Source of the DNA: an uncultured Victivallis sp. | GTDB lineage: Bacteria; Verrucomicrobiota; Lentisphaeria; Victivallales; Victivallaceae | Length of the DNA stretch: 64,000 nt | Direction of reading: 5' to 3' | Assembly (NCBI RefSeq): GCF_944391105.1 | Contig: NZ_CALXSK010000005.1 | Coordinates: 1-64,000, forward strand | In this document: positions 8,210 to 17,217 of the stretch, in pieces | Numbering within the stretch: the first letter of the stretch is position 1 | Layout of the letters: each line of letters opens with the position of its first letter | Notes under the pieces: generated by a model | What the model saw: only the letters and a program-made list of their open reading frames with translations | Database searches by the model: none | What the model was told of the DNA's origin: nothing | Made by a program: the position numbers and the translations under genes

Positions 8210-9130
8210 ATGAGAAAAATGATTCTGATGCTTGTCGTATCGACGCTGTTTTTGGCCGCGGTCGCTGCGAAGGAGTCCGGTCCGGCGGCCGTGGCGGTGA
8301 GCCGCGGCAAAAACGGCGAAGAGAGCTTTTTCATCTTCGGAACCGGTGCGACCGGGAAACTTTCGGATCTCCCCTCCGAACTCCGGAAGAGCGGCTGCCG
8401 GGAGGCGGATCTCTCCGCCTGGAGCAGTGAGATCGACTACGGCAAACTGCTCGCGGCACTTGAGCGGAAAGGAATCCGGGTGACTCGCTGTTACGTGCCG
8501 GATCCCGGCAGGGCCTCGTGGTTCCGGAAGAACCTTGCGGGGCCGGAGCCGGAGGCTCGCGGAAAGCGTTCGCTCTCATTCGTGCGTGCCCTGATCGAAG
8601 AGAACGAGTACAATCGCCGCTACAAACTGCCGGGAAAATTCGAGACGGTGAAATACGTGACGATCCACAATACGGCCGAACCGTTTTCTGCGCGGCAGGA
8701 ACGCGACCGGGTCGATTCCCGGCGGGACAATATGAGCGTCTCGTTTCACTTCGCCGTGGACGAGCGCGAAGCCGTGCAGATTCTGCCGCTCGACATTCAC
8801 GGCTGGCACGCGGGGGACGGCGCGCAGGGGCCCGGCAATACGCAGAGCATCGGCGTCGAGATCTGCCGCAGCCAGTGCCGTGGTGCGGCGGACTGGCAGT
8901 ACCGCCGCAGCGAGGAGAATGCGGAAATTCTTGCCTGTGCGTTGCTTCGGCACTTCGGTCTGACGGCGGAGCAGTTGCGCATGCACCGGGATTGGAGCGG
9001 CAAATACTGTCCGCACCGGATTCTTGAGGAGAATCGGTTCGAGTCGTTTCGCGCGCGTGTCGCCGAACGTCTCTCCGAAAAGCCCGACCGGGAGGAGCGC
9101 GAAATCCTGCGCGGACTCTCCGGCCGCTGA
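8210..9130 (+). CDS. Secreted N-acetylmuramoyl-L-alanine amidase (Amidase_2)
   Basis: A signal peptide (MRKMILMLVVSTLFLAAVAA) is followed by a region of unclear fold. From residue ~140 comes an Amidase_2/PGRP-like domain: VTIHNTAE holds the first zinc-binding His, the middle carries HFAVDE, and MHRDWSGKYCPHRIL carries the second His and the final Cys/His ligand region. It should cleave the amide bond between muramic acid and L-alanine in peptidoglycan in the periplasm. It begins 70 bp after cbiO and may be read through from that operon. The total of 306 residues is normal for an amidase with an N-terminal extension. Confidence 0.82.
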   Translation: MRKMILMLVVSTLFLAAVAAKESGPAAVAVSRGKNGEESFFIFGTGATGKLSDLPSELRKSGCREADLSAWSSEIDYGKLLAALERKGIRVTRCYVPDPGRASWFRKNLAGPEPEARGKRSLSFVRALIEENEYNRRYKLPGKFETVKYVTIHNTAEPFSARQERDRVDSRRDNMSVSFHFAVDEREAVQILPLDIHGWHAGDGAQGPGNTQSIGVEICRSQCRGAADWQYRRSEENAEILACALLRHFGLTAEQLRMHRDWSGKYCPHRILEENRFESFRARVAERLSEKPDREEREILRGLSGR

Positions 9131-9225
9131 TCTGCATTTTGAATGGAGTGCGGAAGGTTGAGTCGGAAAACGGGAGGAATCCCCCTCTTTCAAGGAAAAA
9201 AATCAAATCCGCGGTTTGCGGATGC

Positions 9226-9253
9226 TTGTAATCTGCGGAAGCTGCGGTATAAT
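9226..9253 (+). promoter_or_regulatory. Probable promoter of the first Gfo/Idh/MocA gene
   Basis: TATAAT at 9248-9253 lies 16 nt downstream of TTGTAA at 9226-9231. It sits 49 bp upstream of the ATG at 9302. Confidence 0.5.
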
Positions 9254-9301
9254 ATGAAAAGGGCTTTTTCTGTATTCAACGCCCATGAAAGGATTTTCAG
9301 A

Positions 9302-10453
9302 ATGGCAACCAAAGCGGCAGCAGCGAAGAAGGTGCCGGCAAAAGCTCCGGCGAAAAAGACAACAGCGAAAAAGACGGCGGAGGCTCCGAAGAAACTCCGG
9401 GTCGCAATCATCGGGTGCGGCGGCATCAGCCATGCGCACATGGCGGCTTACAAGTCGATTCCGGAAGTCGAACTGGTCGGGTTCTGCGACATTCTGCCCG
9501 AGCGGCTCAAGGAGTATCAGGAGAAGTACGGCGCGAAGCCGGAACAGTGCTTCGAGAAGTGGGATGATCTCTTCAAGGTCATCAAGCCGGATGCCGTCGA
9601 CATCTGCACTCCGAACGGCGTTCACTGCCCGGCGGCCGTCGCCGCGGCGAATGCGGGCTGCCACGTCATGGTTGAGAAGCCGATGGCGATGAGCCCGGAA
9701 GAGTGCGAGACGATGATCGCCGCCGCGAAGAAGAACAACGTCCTTCTGGCGGTCGGGTTCCAGCACCGCTACAACTCCAAGACCGATTTCCTGGTCAAGG
9801 CGCGTGACGAGGGCAAGTTCGGCAAGCTGATGTTTGTGAAGTGCCAGGCGCTGCGCCGCCGCGGCATTCCGAACTGGGGTGTGTTCGGCCGCAAGGAACT
9901 GCAGGGCGGCGGCCCGATGATCGACATCGGCGTGCATGTGGTCGAGATGGCGCACTACTTCATGGGTTCTCCGAAGCCGGTCGCCGCGACGGGCAACTGC
10001 TGGACCTACCTTGGCGACAAGCCGAGCGAAGTCATGAGCATGTGGCCGAACTGGGATTACAAGACCTACACGGTCGAAGACCTTGCGATCGGCCATATCC
10101 GGTTCGACAACGGCATGATCATGCAGATCGAGTCGTCGTTTGCGGCGCACATCGACAAGGACGAGTGGAAGTTCGTCGCGATGGGCGAGAAGGGCGGCTG
10201 CGACTGGGATCCGCTTCAGATCTTCACCGACGATGCTGGCGCGATGGTTCACATCAAGCCGGATTACGTCGCTCCCGACTGGAACAAGGACTGGACCTAC
10301 CTCTTTGTCCGCAAGCTGCAGAACTGGGTCGACGGCATCCTCAAGGGAACGCCGTTGCGCGCCTCCGGTGAGGAAGGACTCGCGATCCAGAAGATTCTTG
10401 ACGGCATCTATCGTTCCGCCGCGGCCGGCGGCAAGGAAGTGCCGATCAAGTAA
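9302..10453 (+). CDS. Gfo/Idh/MocA oxidoreductase with a histone H1-like N-terminal tail
   Basis: The 383-residue protein has a canonical Rossmann start (LRVAIIGCGGISHAHM), the family motif VEKPMAMSPEEC with the catalytic-region Lys, and the C-terminal alpha/beta domain with GGGPMIDIGVHVVEMA. It likely oxidises or interconverts a sugar, inositol or similar polyol with NAD(P). The first ~31 residues are unusual: an Ala/Lys/Pro-rich stretch with PAKAPAKK and TAKKTAE repeats, like a bacterial histone H1-type tail. The start at 9302 is supported by AAAGGA 8 nt upstream, so this tail is probably translated. A terminator separates it from the second oxidoreductase. Confidence 0.85.
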   Translation: MATKAAAAKKVPAKAPAKKTTAKKTAEAPKKLRVAIIGCGGISHAHMAAYKSIPEVELVGFCDILPERLKEYQEKYGAKPEQCFEKWDDLFKVIKPDAVDICTPNGVHCPAAVAAANAGCHVMVEKPMAMSPEECETMIAAAKKNNVLLAVGFQHRYNSKTDFLVKARDEGKFGKLMFVKCQALRRRGIPNWGVFGRKELQGGGPMIDIGVHVVEMAHYFMGSPKPVAATGNCWTYLGDKPSEVMSMWPNWDYKTYTVEDLAIGHIRFDNGMIMQIESSFAAHIDKDEWKFVAMGEKGGCDWDPLQIFTDDAGAMVHIKPDYVAPDWNKDWTYLFVRKLQNWVDGILKGTPLRASGEEGLAIQKILDGIYRSAAAGGKEVPIK

Positions 10454-10475
10454 CGTTGGAATGTTCCGCTTTTGA

Positions 10476-10503
10476 ATCCCGGTTTCGCGCCGGGATTTTT
10501 TTT
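10476..10503 (+). terminator. Intrinsic terminator between the two oxidoreductase genes
   Basis: ATCCCGG at 10476-10482 pairs with CCGGGAT at 10490-10496 and is followed by an unbroken T run to 10503. The next start codon is only 15 bp beyond, so the second gene needs read-through or an unseen promoter. Confidence 0.85.
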
Positions 10504-10517
10504 CAGGAGAAAGATCG

Positions 10518-11510
10518 ATGAAAAAAATTGGAGTTGCAGGGGTTGCGCATATTCATACGCCGAATTTCGCGACGCGCATGAAAGCGCGTCCGGGCGTGGA
10601 GGTCGTTGCGGTATGGGACCCGGATCCGGCGCGGGCGGAAAAATATGCGAAGGAGTTCGGTTGCAGAACCGTTTCGAATGTGGAGGCTCTCTGGCAGGAG
10701 GCCGGGGCGGAGGCGCTCGTGGTCTGCTCCGAGACGAACCGGCACAGGGAGATTGTTCCTGCGGCGGCCGCGGCCGGGATGGCTTTGTTTGTCGAGAAGC
10801 CGCTCGGATTTTCGGCGGCCGATGCGCTTGAAATGGCCGCGGCGATCGAGAAGGCCGGCGTGGTGTTTCAGACCGGATATTTCATGCGCGGCGCACCGGT
10901 TCACCGGGCGCTCAAACGCATGGTGGATGACGGGGTGTTCGGCACGATCACGCGAGTTCGTCATGTGAACTGCCACTGCGGTTCGCTCGGCGGCTGGTTC
11001 GACACGGATTTCCGCTGGATGGCGGATCCGGCGGTGGCTGGATGTGGCGCCTTCGGCGACCTCGGAACCCATTCGCTCGATATTTTAATGTGGCTCTTCG
11101 GCAAGCCGGAGTCGGTGACTGCCGATATCTCCGTCGTGACCGGACGTTACGGGGCGATGTGCGACGAAACCGGCACGGGGCTGCTGAAATTCCCTGGAGG
11201 CGCGGTCGGAACGCTCTGCGGCGGCTGGGTCGACGTCATGAATCCGGTGACCTGTGAAGTCAGCGGAATTGAAGGGTTTGCATACATTCGGAACGGTGAG
11301 CTCTTCGTGAAATCCGAACGTCTCAACTCCGACGGAAACACTCCGTGGAGCGACCTGCCGGAGGAGCTTCCGCACGCGTTCGAGCTGTTTCTTGATGCCC
11401 TGGAGGGGCGGAACGTGCCGCTCGTGTCCGCGTCGGAAGCGGCGGCGCGCAACGTCGTCATGGAAGCGCTCTACCGGGCCGCCCGGACGCACAGCTGGGT
11501 CGCGCTGTAA
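10518..11510 (+). CDS. Gfo/Idh/MocA family oxidoreductase
   Basis: This 330-residue enzyme starts with a Rossmann fold (KKIGVAGVAHIHTPNF), has the family motif LFVEKPLGFSAADA near residue 95, and a dimerisation/substrate domain including GCGAFGDLGTHSLDILMWLFG. Only the first of the usual glycines of the nucleotide loop is kept (GVAGVAH instead of GxGxxG), which is tolerated in this family. It probably acts on a sugar derivative with NAD(P). AGGAGA lies upstream of the ATG. The preceding gene is a distant paralogue without sequence overlap. Substrate unknown. Confidence 0.83.
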   Translation: MKKIGVAGVAHIHTPNFATRMKARPGVEVVAVWDPDPARAEKYAKEFGCRTVSNVEALWQEAGAEALVVCSETNRHREIVPAAAAAGMALFVEKPLGFSAADALEMAAAIEKAGVVFQTGYFMRGAPVHRALKRMVDDGVFGTITRVRHVNCHCGSLGGWFDTDFRWMADPAVAGCGAFGDLGTHSLDILMWLFGKPESVTADISVVTGRYGAMCDETGTGLLKFPGGAVGTLCGGWVDVMNPVTCEVSGIEGFAYIRNGELFVKSERLNSDGNTPWSDLPEELPHAFELFLDALEGRNVPLVSASEAAARNVVMEALYRAARTHSWVAL

Positions 11511-11536
11511 AAAAGGGAACGCGCGAAACTGGAAGG

Positions 11537-11566
11537 CGCCCCCGGTAACACGGGGGCGTTTCTTTT
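11537..11566. terminator. Terminator between convergent genes
   Basis: An 8-bp stem, CGCCCCCG (11537-11544) with CGGGGGCG (11551-11558), is followed by TTTCTTTT on the plus strand. It ends the oxidoreductase gene and lies just past the 3' end of the minus-strand hrpA. Confidence 0.8.
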
Positions 11567-11571
11567 CCCGG

Positions 11572-14500
11572 TCAGAACCGCAACTCTTCCCAGGCAGGTT
11601 CGAGTTTTTTGAGTGGTGCTCGGATCGCCGGGGAGATTTCGGGGGAGAATACCGCGAGACGGCACTCCTCGGTCAGCAGCCAGAATGCTTCGAGTTCGGG
11701 TTTGCCGGTGATCTCCTCGACGCTGTCGGCGGCGATGTAGAAGCGGTCGAGATACGCCTCGATCGTTTCGAGTTTCGCCTCATCGCGCGCGGGAGCCGAT
11801 GCGATGCGTTCCGCCCTCAGCTTCGCGCCGCGCAGATAACGGCCGTACCGCTCGAATACCGCCGGACTGCGCAGAAAACGGGGTCGGAAGAGGAAGTTGA
11901 GCTGCCGCTTCAGGTCCGCACAGCTTGCGGCGGCGCGCGACTTGCATTTGTCCATGAGGTCGCGCACCTGGCGGTAAGTCGGATAGAGGGCTTCGAGCTG
12001 TTTGAGAAGCCGGGTTTCGGCTTCGCCGGTCTCCTGTTTCGCGCGTTCGGCGGCGATACCGAAGGCGAGTTCATCGCGGATCTCCCACGGGTCTTCGCCG
12101 AACGCTTCGAGGATCGCGGCATTGAGCAGGTCGTCGGCCCAGTCGCGATAGTTCAGAAACCACGAGAGGTCGACTTCACGCGAGACGCGGGCGGTTCGTT
12201 TCAGGAATTTGAGCTGATTTGCGTTTTCGAGCTGAAAGAGCCGCAGAAGGCCGCGGCGGTGGTTCAGTTTCGCTTCCGATTCCTTCAGATAGACTGCGCG
12301 GCCGACTTTGCCGTCTTCGTCGCAGAGGGCGGGGCAGGCGGTTTTTCCGTTTGAATTCGGCAGTTCGATTTCGCGGGGGAGAGGTGCGGTGCCGGGCCAG
12401 GTGTCTCCCGGACGGACGGTCAGCTTTCCCGCGCCGGTGATGCCTGCGCTGAGGCGGGAGCCGTGACGGAAGCTCTCCGGCAGGGAGTCGTGGAGTTTGA
12501 CCGCCCTGCCGTTCGCATCGACTTCCAGAAGTTTCATGCGCAGATACGCCGGGAGCCGGGAGTCGTCGAAATCGCCCGGCGCAACCGGTTCGCCGGTCGC
12601 CTCGCGCAGGAACTCCGCGAGCGCGTCGACGAGCGGCTGCTCCCGGAAGATGCGTCCCGCATCGAGCGATTCGAGGAACCGGTCGACGGTTTCCGCGATC
12701 GGACTGGCCTTCTGGCGGATCGGCTTCGGAAGCGAGCGGATGAGGAGTTCGGTTTTGTCGCCGAGCCAGCCGGGGACGAGGTAGTCGAGCGCCCAGCCCG
12801 GCAGCAGATTCATGCGGTCGGAGGGGGAGACCAGGCAGATGCCGTCGTCGGGTTCCCCCGGGGCGAAATGGTAGACGACCTTGAATTTCTGACCGGAAAA
12901 GGTCAGGGTGTCGGGGTAATCCTCCGCACGCCAGGAGACGAACTGCTCCTGCATCGCATCGGCGCGGGAGATGCTGTAATCCTGCGGATCGCGTTTGATC
13001 GACTCCTTCAGCGACTGGACCGAATTGATCTCCTGCGGCAGAAGGATGAGGTAGTGATCCGCGACCGCGCCGGGATCGAGCACCGTGCCGGGGCGTCGGA
13101 GTTTCTCCTCCATGCGTTCGAGCGAACGCAGAATTTCGACATGTTTTTCGACCCAGGTGCCGGGAAGGTTCAGCTCTCCGGTCGCGAGCGCTTCGCGGAT
13201 GAAGATCTCGCGCGCCTCGGCCGGATGACTCTTCGCATAGTGGACGCGCCGCCCGTTGTGGATCAGCAGTCCGCCGAAGGTGAGCCGTTCCCGCGCGTAG
13301 ACGAAGCCGGAGACCGGATCCCATTTCGGCTGGTCGTAGATTTTCGAGCAGAGGTGCGGCGCGGCGACTTCGAGATATTCGGGTTTGATCTCGGCGTTCT
13401 GACGCGCGAAGAGACGGCTCGTTTCGACGAGCGCGAACGAGAGCAGCCACGCCGGAACCGGCTTCTTCTTCGCGAGGCCGGAGCCGGGGAAGATCAGGAA
13501 CTTGCGCCCGCCCGTCCCGAGAAAATACTGCTCTTCCGGAACGTAATGCGCGATGTTGCGCGGAATCCCGGCGAGGATCGACTCGTGCAGTGTGTCGTAA
13601 GGGGTGTTTTCGATCTCCTTCGGGAGTTCGGCGTGACTCCACTTCAGCTTCGCCGCGCTTTCGGCGAGGTCGGAAACGAGGTTGCGCCATTCGACCATGC
13701 GGTTGAAGTTGTAGAAATTCTTCCGGCAGAAAAGCCGCATCTGACGGTTGCTGCCGCACTCCCGCACGACGGCGTTCCAGAGGTTCAGGATCGAGAGGAA
13801 GTCCGACTTCGGGTCGCGGAAGCGGCGGTGCGCCTCGTCGGCCGCCTGCTGTTTTTCGAGCGGCCGCTCCTGCGGATCCTGAATCGAAAGATACGCCGTG
13901 ATCACCAGCAGTTCCGGCAGAACGCGGCGCGCCTCCGCGAACGAGAGCATTTTCCCGAGGTGCGGATCGATCGGCAGAGAGGCGAGTTTCCACCCCTCCC
14001 GGGTCAGCCGCCCGGCCGGGTCGAGTGCGCGCAGATCCTCCAGCGTCCGCAGCCCCTCGCGCACGGCCGCGGGCGGTGGCGGATTGAGGAAGGGAAAACG
14101 GTCGATGCGCGGCAACCGCAGCGACGCCATCTGCAGAATCACCCCCGCAAGCCCGGTCCGCTTGATCTCCGGATCGGTGTAGGGCGCCGAACGCCGGAGG
14201 TCGTCCTCGCTGTAAAGATGGATGCAGACGCCGTCGGCGATACGGCCGCAGCGGCCGCGCCGCTGGCGGGCGCTCGCCTGGCTGATCGTTTCGACGTGCA
14301 GCTCCTCGATCCGGCTGCGCGGATTGAACCGCTTGATGCGCGCGAGACCGGAATCGATCACAAACCGGATGCGCGGAATCGTCACGCTGGTTTCTGCCAC
14401 GTTCGTCGCGAGGATGATGCGGCGCATGCTGCCGGGATTGAACACCTTCTGCTGGTCGGCGGCGGCGAGCCGTCCGAAGAGCGGCAGTACCTCGGTATTG

Positions 14501-15279
14501 CGGTAGTTGCGGCCGGTGAGCAGGTCGGTCGCATCGCGGATCTCGCGTTCCCCGGGCAGAAATACGAGGATGTCGCCGCGCGGATCAAGTTCCCCCGCGA
14601 ACTCCACGGCCCGCCCGATCGCTCCGGAGAGATCCTCATCCTCACCGGGCGGCAGATAGAGATCTTCGACCGGGAAGGTGCGTCCTTCGATCAAGAGCAC
14701 CGGCGCGTGGAAGAACTCCGCGAAACTCTCCACGTCGAGCGTCGCCGACGAGATCGCAACTTTGAGATCGGGCCGGTACGGCAGCAGGTTCTTCAAATAG
14801 CCGAGGATGAAGTCGATGTTCAGCGAACGCTCGTGCGCCTCATCGATGATGAGCACTTCGTACTGTTTCAGATTGCGGTCGTTGCGGGTTTCGGCCAGCA
14901 GAATGCCGTCGGTCATGAACTTCAGCACGGTCGAGCGCTGTGTACGGTCGTCGAACCGCACCTGATAGCCGACTTCATTCCCGGTTTCGCAGCCGAGCTC
15001 CCGGGCTGCGCGGCGGGCCATTGCGGTTGCGGCCAGACGGCGCGGCTGGGTGCAGCCGATCCGGCCGGTGCGGCCGTAGCCGAGCGCGAGTGCGATCTTC
15101 GGCAGCTGGGTCGTCTTGCCGCTGCCGGTATCTCCGGCGACGATGATGACCTGATTGCTGCGCCACGCCTCCTTGATCTCTTCGACGTGGCGGCTGATCG
15201 GGAGCTCTTCCGGAAATGCAATCCGGAGTTTCCCGCAGCTTTCAACGAGTTCCGGCCGCGGTTGAGGAGGCGTCTTCAT
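11572..15279 (-). CDS. hrpA: ATP-dependent DEAH-box RNA helicase HrpA
   Basis: The product has 1235 residues. The N-terminal helicase core shows GDTGSGKTTQLPK (motif I), CTQPRRLAA (Ia), IIDEAHERSLN (II, DEAH), ISSATLD (III) and QRRGRCGR (VI). Helicase-associated and long DUF3418-type C-terminal regions follow, typical of bacterial HrpA. It unwinds RNA in ribosome or mRNA metabolism in the cytoplasm. The start at 15279 is used because its ATG overlaps the stop of the upstream MFS gene (ATGA). The frame stays open further upstream, but only inside the MFS gene. Confidence 0.92.
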   Translation of the reverse strand: MKTPPQPRPELVESCGKLRIAFPEELPISRHVEEIKEAWRSNQVIIVAGDTGSGKTTQLPKIALALGYGRTGRIGCTQPRRLAATAMARRAARELGCETGNEVGYQVRFDDRTQRSTVLKFMTDGILLAETRNDRNLKQYEVLIIDEAHERSLNIDFILGYLKNLLPYRPDLKVAISSATLDVESFAEFFHAPVLLIEGRTFPVEDLYLPPGEDEDLSGAIGRAVEFAGELDPRGDILVFLPGEREIRDATDLLTGRNYRNTEVLPLFGRLAAADQQKVFNPGSMRRIILATNVAETSVTIPRIRFVIDSGLARIKRFNPRSRIEELHVETISQASARQRRGRCGRIADGVCIHLYSEDDLRRSAPYTDPEIKRTGLAGVILQMASLRLPRIDRFPFLNPPPPAAVREGLRTLEDLRALDPAGRLTREGWKLASLPIDPHLGKMLSFAEARRVLPELLVITAYLSIQDPQERPLEKQQAADEAHRRFRDPKSDFLSILNLWNAVVRECGSNRQMRLFCRKNFYNFNRMVEWRNLVSDLAESAAKLKWSHAELPKEIENTPYDTLHESILAGIPRNIAHYVPEEQYFLGTGGRKFLIFPGSGLAKKKPVPAWLLSFALVETSRLFARQNAEIKPEYLEVAAPHLCSKIYDQPKWDPVSGFVYARERLTFGGLLIHNGRRVHYAKSHPAEAREIFIREALATGELNLPGTWVEKHVEILRSLERMEEKLRRPGTVLDPGAVADHYLILLPQEINSVQSLKESIKRDPQDYSISRADAMQEQFVSWRAEDYPDTLTFSGQKFKVVYHFAPGEPDDGICLVSPSDRMNLLPGWALDYLVPGWLGDKTELLIRSLPKPIRQKASPIAETVDRFLESLDAGRIFREQPLVDALAEFLREATGEPVAPGDFDDSRLPAYLRMKLLEVDANGRAVKLHDSLPESFRHGSRLSAGITGAGKLTVRPGDTWPGTAPLPREIELPNSNGKTACPALCDEDGKVGRAVYLKESEAKLNHRRGLLRLFQLENANQLKFLKRTARVSREVDLSWFLNYRDWADDLLNAAILEAFGEDPWEIRDELAFGIAAERAKQETGEAETRLLKQLEALYPTYRQVRDLMDKCKSRAAASCADLKRQLNFLFRPRFLRSPAVFERYGRYLRGAKLRAERIASAPARDEAKLETIEAYLDRFYIAADSVEEITGKPELEAFWLLTEECRLAVFSPEISPAIRAPLKKLEPAWEELRF

Positions 15280-16490
15280 TGCGTGAGTTTCTTTCCGCGG
15301 TGGCAGAGTGCGTCGAGGAGGAGCAGCAGCCCGAGCCCGGCATAGCAGATCGGAACAAGGTAGAACGAGGTGCGCAGCCCGACCTGGTCTCCCACATAAC
15401 CCATGAACCAGGAGAAGAATCCACACCCCGGAACTCCCGCGCAGGAGAGCAGAATGTAGATCATCGTCGCGTCGGACTCCTTCAGGCGGTCGACGCAGTA
15501 GCTCTGGATGCTCGGCCAGAACGGGCCGGTCGCGATTCCGAGGAAGAAGAGCAGCACGAAAAGAATCCAGACATTCGTGAGGAACGGCGGGAAGAGTCCG
15601 AGAATCGTCCCCGCCAGCGCCGCAAGCAGCACAAGTTGCAGCAGATGATTCTGCTTTACGAGCATGCCGGAACCCATGCGCCCGGCGATCATGCCGCCCG
15701 CGAAGAAGGCGGTCCCCAATCCTCCCATCCACGCATTCGCTCCGTAGTCGAGCCGGATGAAACTCGTAACCCAGAACGTCAGACAGTATTCTCCGCCGCC
15801 GGCGAGGAACATCGCCGCGAAAAAGAGCCAGAACCGGCCGATTCCCATCACGTTGACGGCGTGACCGAACACGGTTTTAAACGGAATTTGCGGTTGCGGC
15901 GGAATCTTTGTCCCTGATCTGGACGGCAGCAGATAGAGGAGCGCCGGGATCAATGCGAAAAGCGAGCACCCGGTGAGGATCCACCGCCAGCTCACGTTCC
16001 ACGCCAGAAGCGCTCCCGCCACAAGAACGGTCACGACCACGCCGATCGACCAGAACGAGTGCGTGAAGTTGATGTACCGCCCCGGTTCGTCCGGGTGGAG
16101 ATCCTGAATCACCGGCGTGGCGAGCCCTTCGACCACTCCCTCACCGAGTCCCGCGACTGCAATCGCCGCAAAAAGCAGCAGATAGGCGGGCGACCATGCC
16201 GCCAACAGGATCCCGACGCTCATGAGGAGCATCGCAACTCCGAGCGAGCGGAATTTGCCGAACCACCCCGCCGAGAATCCGCAGAAGAGCATCGCCGCGA
16301 CCATCGGAATGCTGCGGCCGAGCTGGAGTGCGCCGCCTGCGCCCTTCCCCCCTTCTTCGAGCGGGAAGTGCAGATCCCGCGCGAGTGCGACCAGCACCAC
16401 CGGCACGATGACCGAGCAGGCCGCATAGGAGCCGAAGCAGAAGAAGTTCGCGAAATCATACCGTCCGAAACGCATCCTGTGAGCGTGCAT
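15276..16490 (-). CDS. MFS transporter
   Basis: The roughly 404-residue protein has about 12 hydrophobic segments and opens MHAHRMRFGRYDFANFFCFG. A sugar- or drug-type major facilitator fold is suggested by GEGVVEGLATPVIQDL in the middle and LGIATGPFWPSIQSY in the second half. It acts in the inner membrane; its substrate is not recognisable. An in-frame GTG at 16499 is an alternative start; the ATG at 16490 has a GGGTGG stretch upstream. It lies between hisB (17-bp gap) and hrpA (4-bp overlap), so all three are probably one transcript although their functions are unrelated. Confidence 0.8.
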   Translation of the reverse strand: MHAHRMRFGRYDFANFFCFGSYAACSVIVPVVLVALARDLHFPLEEGGKGAGGALQLGRSIPMVAAMLFCGFSAGWFGKFRSLGVAMLLMSVGILLAAWSPAYLLLFAAIAVAGLGEGVVEGLATPVIQDLHPDEPGRYINFTHSFWSIGVVVTVLVAGALLAWNVSWRWILTGCSLFALIPALLYLLPSRSGTKIPPQPQIPFKTVFGHAVNVMGIGRFWLFFAAMFLAGGGEYCLTFWVTSFIRLDYGANAWMGGLGTAFFAGGMIAGRMGSGMLVKQNHLLQLVLLAALAGTILGLFPPFLTNVWILFVLLFFLGIATGPFWPSIQSYCVDRLKESDATMIYILLSCAGVPGCGFFSWFMGYVGDQVGLRTSFYLVPICYAGLGLLLLLDALCHRGKKLTQ

Positions 16491-16506
16491 GATGACCACC
16501 CGCGTT

Positions 16507-17091
16507 TCAGAGAGAACCCTTGGTTGAGAGTACGCCCTTGACCCGCGGGTCGAGCGAGACGGCCTGATCGAGCGCTTTCGCGAACGCTTTGAAGATCGCT
16601 TCCGCGACGTGGTGCACCTCTTCTCCCGCGAGTTTCTTCACATGCAGATTCATCCCGGCCCGGTTCACGAGCGCCTGGAAGAATTCGCAGAAGAGTCTTA
16701 CGTCGAGGTCGCGGATCATCTGCGCCGGGAAGTCGACGTCCCAGACGAGGCACGGCCGCCCCGAGAGGTCGAGCGCGACGAGCGCGAGCGTTTCGTCCAT
16801 CGGCAGAATGCAGCTGCCGTAGCGGCGGATTCCCGCCTTGTCGCCGAGCGCCTCGGCGAGCGCCTGCCCGAGCACGAGGCCGAGGTCCTCCATCGTGTGA
16901 TGGTAATCGACTTCGATGTCTCCTTTCGCCCGGACTTCGAGATTGAAGAAGCCGTGTTTGGCAAAGAGTTCGAGCATGTGATTCATGAACGGGATGCCGG
17001 TGTCGACCGAGCTTTTCCCTTCGCCGTCGAGTTCGAGCATGACAGTGATGTCGGTCTCCCTCGTTGTGCGTTTGACTTCGCTTTTCCGCAT
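16507..17091 (-). CDS. hisB: Imidazoleglycerol-phosphate dehydratase HisB
   Basis: The 194-residue single-function enzyme shows the two metal-binding signatures, [16 protein letters not shown] and [16 protein letters not shown], plus [15 protein letters not shown]. It converts imidazole glycerol phosphate to imidazole acetol phosphate in histidine biosynthesis. Length and motifs are full. No other his gene is nearby, so the pathway is dispersed. It heads a minus-strand set with the MFS transporter and hrpA. Confidence 0.96.
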   Translation of the reverse strand: MRKSEVKRTTRETDITVMLELDGEGKSSVDTGIPFMNHMLELFAKHGFFNLEVRAKGDIEVDYHHTMEDLGLVLGQALAEALGDKAGIRRYGSCILPMDETLALVALDLSGRPCLVWDVDFPAQMIRDLDVRLFCEFFQALVNRAGMNLHVKKLAGEEVHHVAEAIFKAFAKALDQAVSLDPRVKGVLSTKGSL

Positions 17092-17144
17092 GATGATTTC
17101 CGCCTGATTGTTTCAGAAGTTGTAAACGTATGAATTGCATCATT

Positions 17145-17172
17145 AATATAGCGCCGCAAGCCGTGTTTACAA
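17145..17172 (-). promoter_or_regulatory. Probable hisB promoter
   Basis: On the minus strand TTGTAA (17172-17167) and TATATT (17150-17145) are separated by 16 nt, about 55 bp before the hisB start. Confidence 0.5.
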
Positions 17173-17188
17173 CGCGGACCGCTGAAAA

Positions 17189-17217
17189 AAAAGCGCAAGC
17201 TGTCACTTCGCGCGCTT
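17189..17217 (-). terminator. Terminator of the sigma-factor operon, overlapping the end of the PPC gene
   Basis: On the minus strand AAGCGC (17217-17212) pairs with GCGCTT (17196-17191), followed by a run of T (A on the plus strand, 17185-17192). The first arm lies inside the last codons of the PPC-domain gene. Confidence 0.6.
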
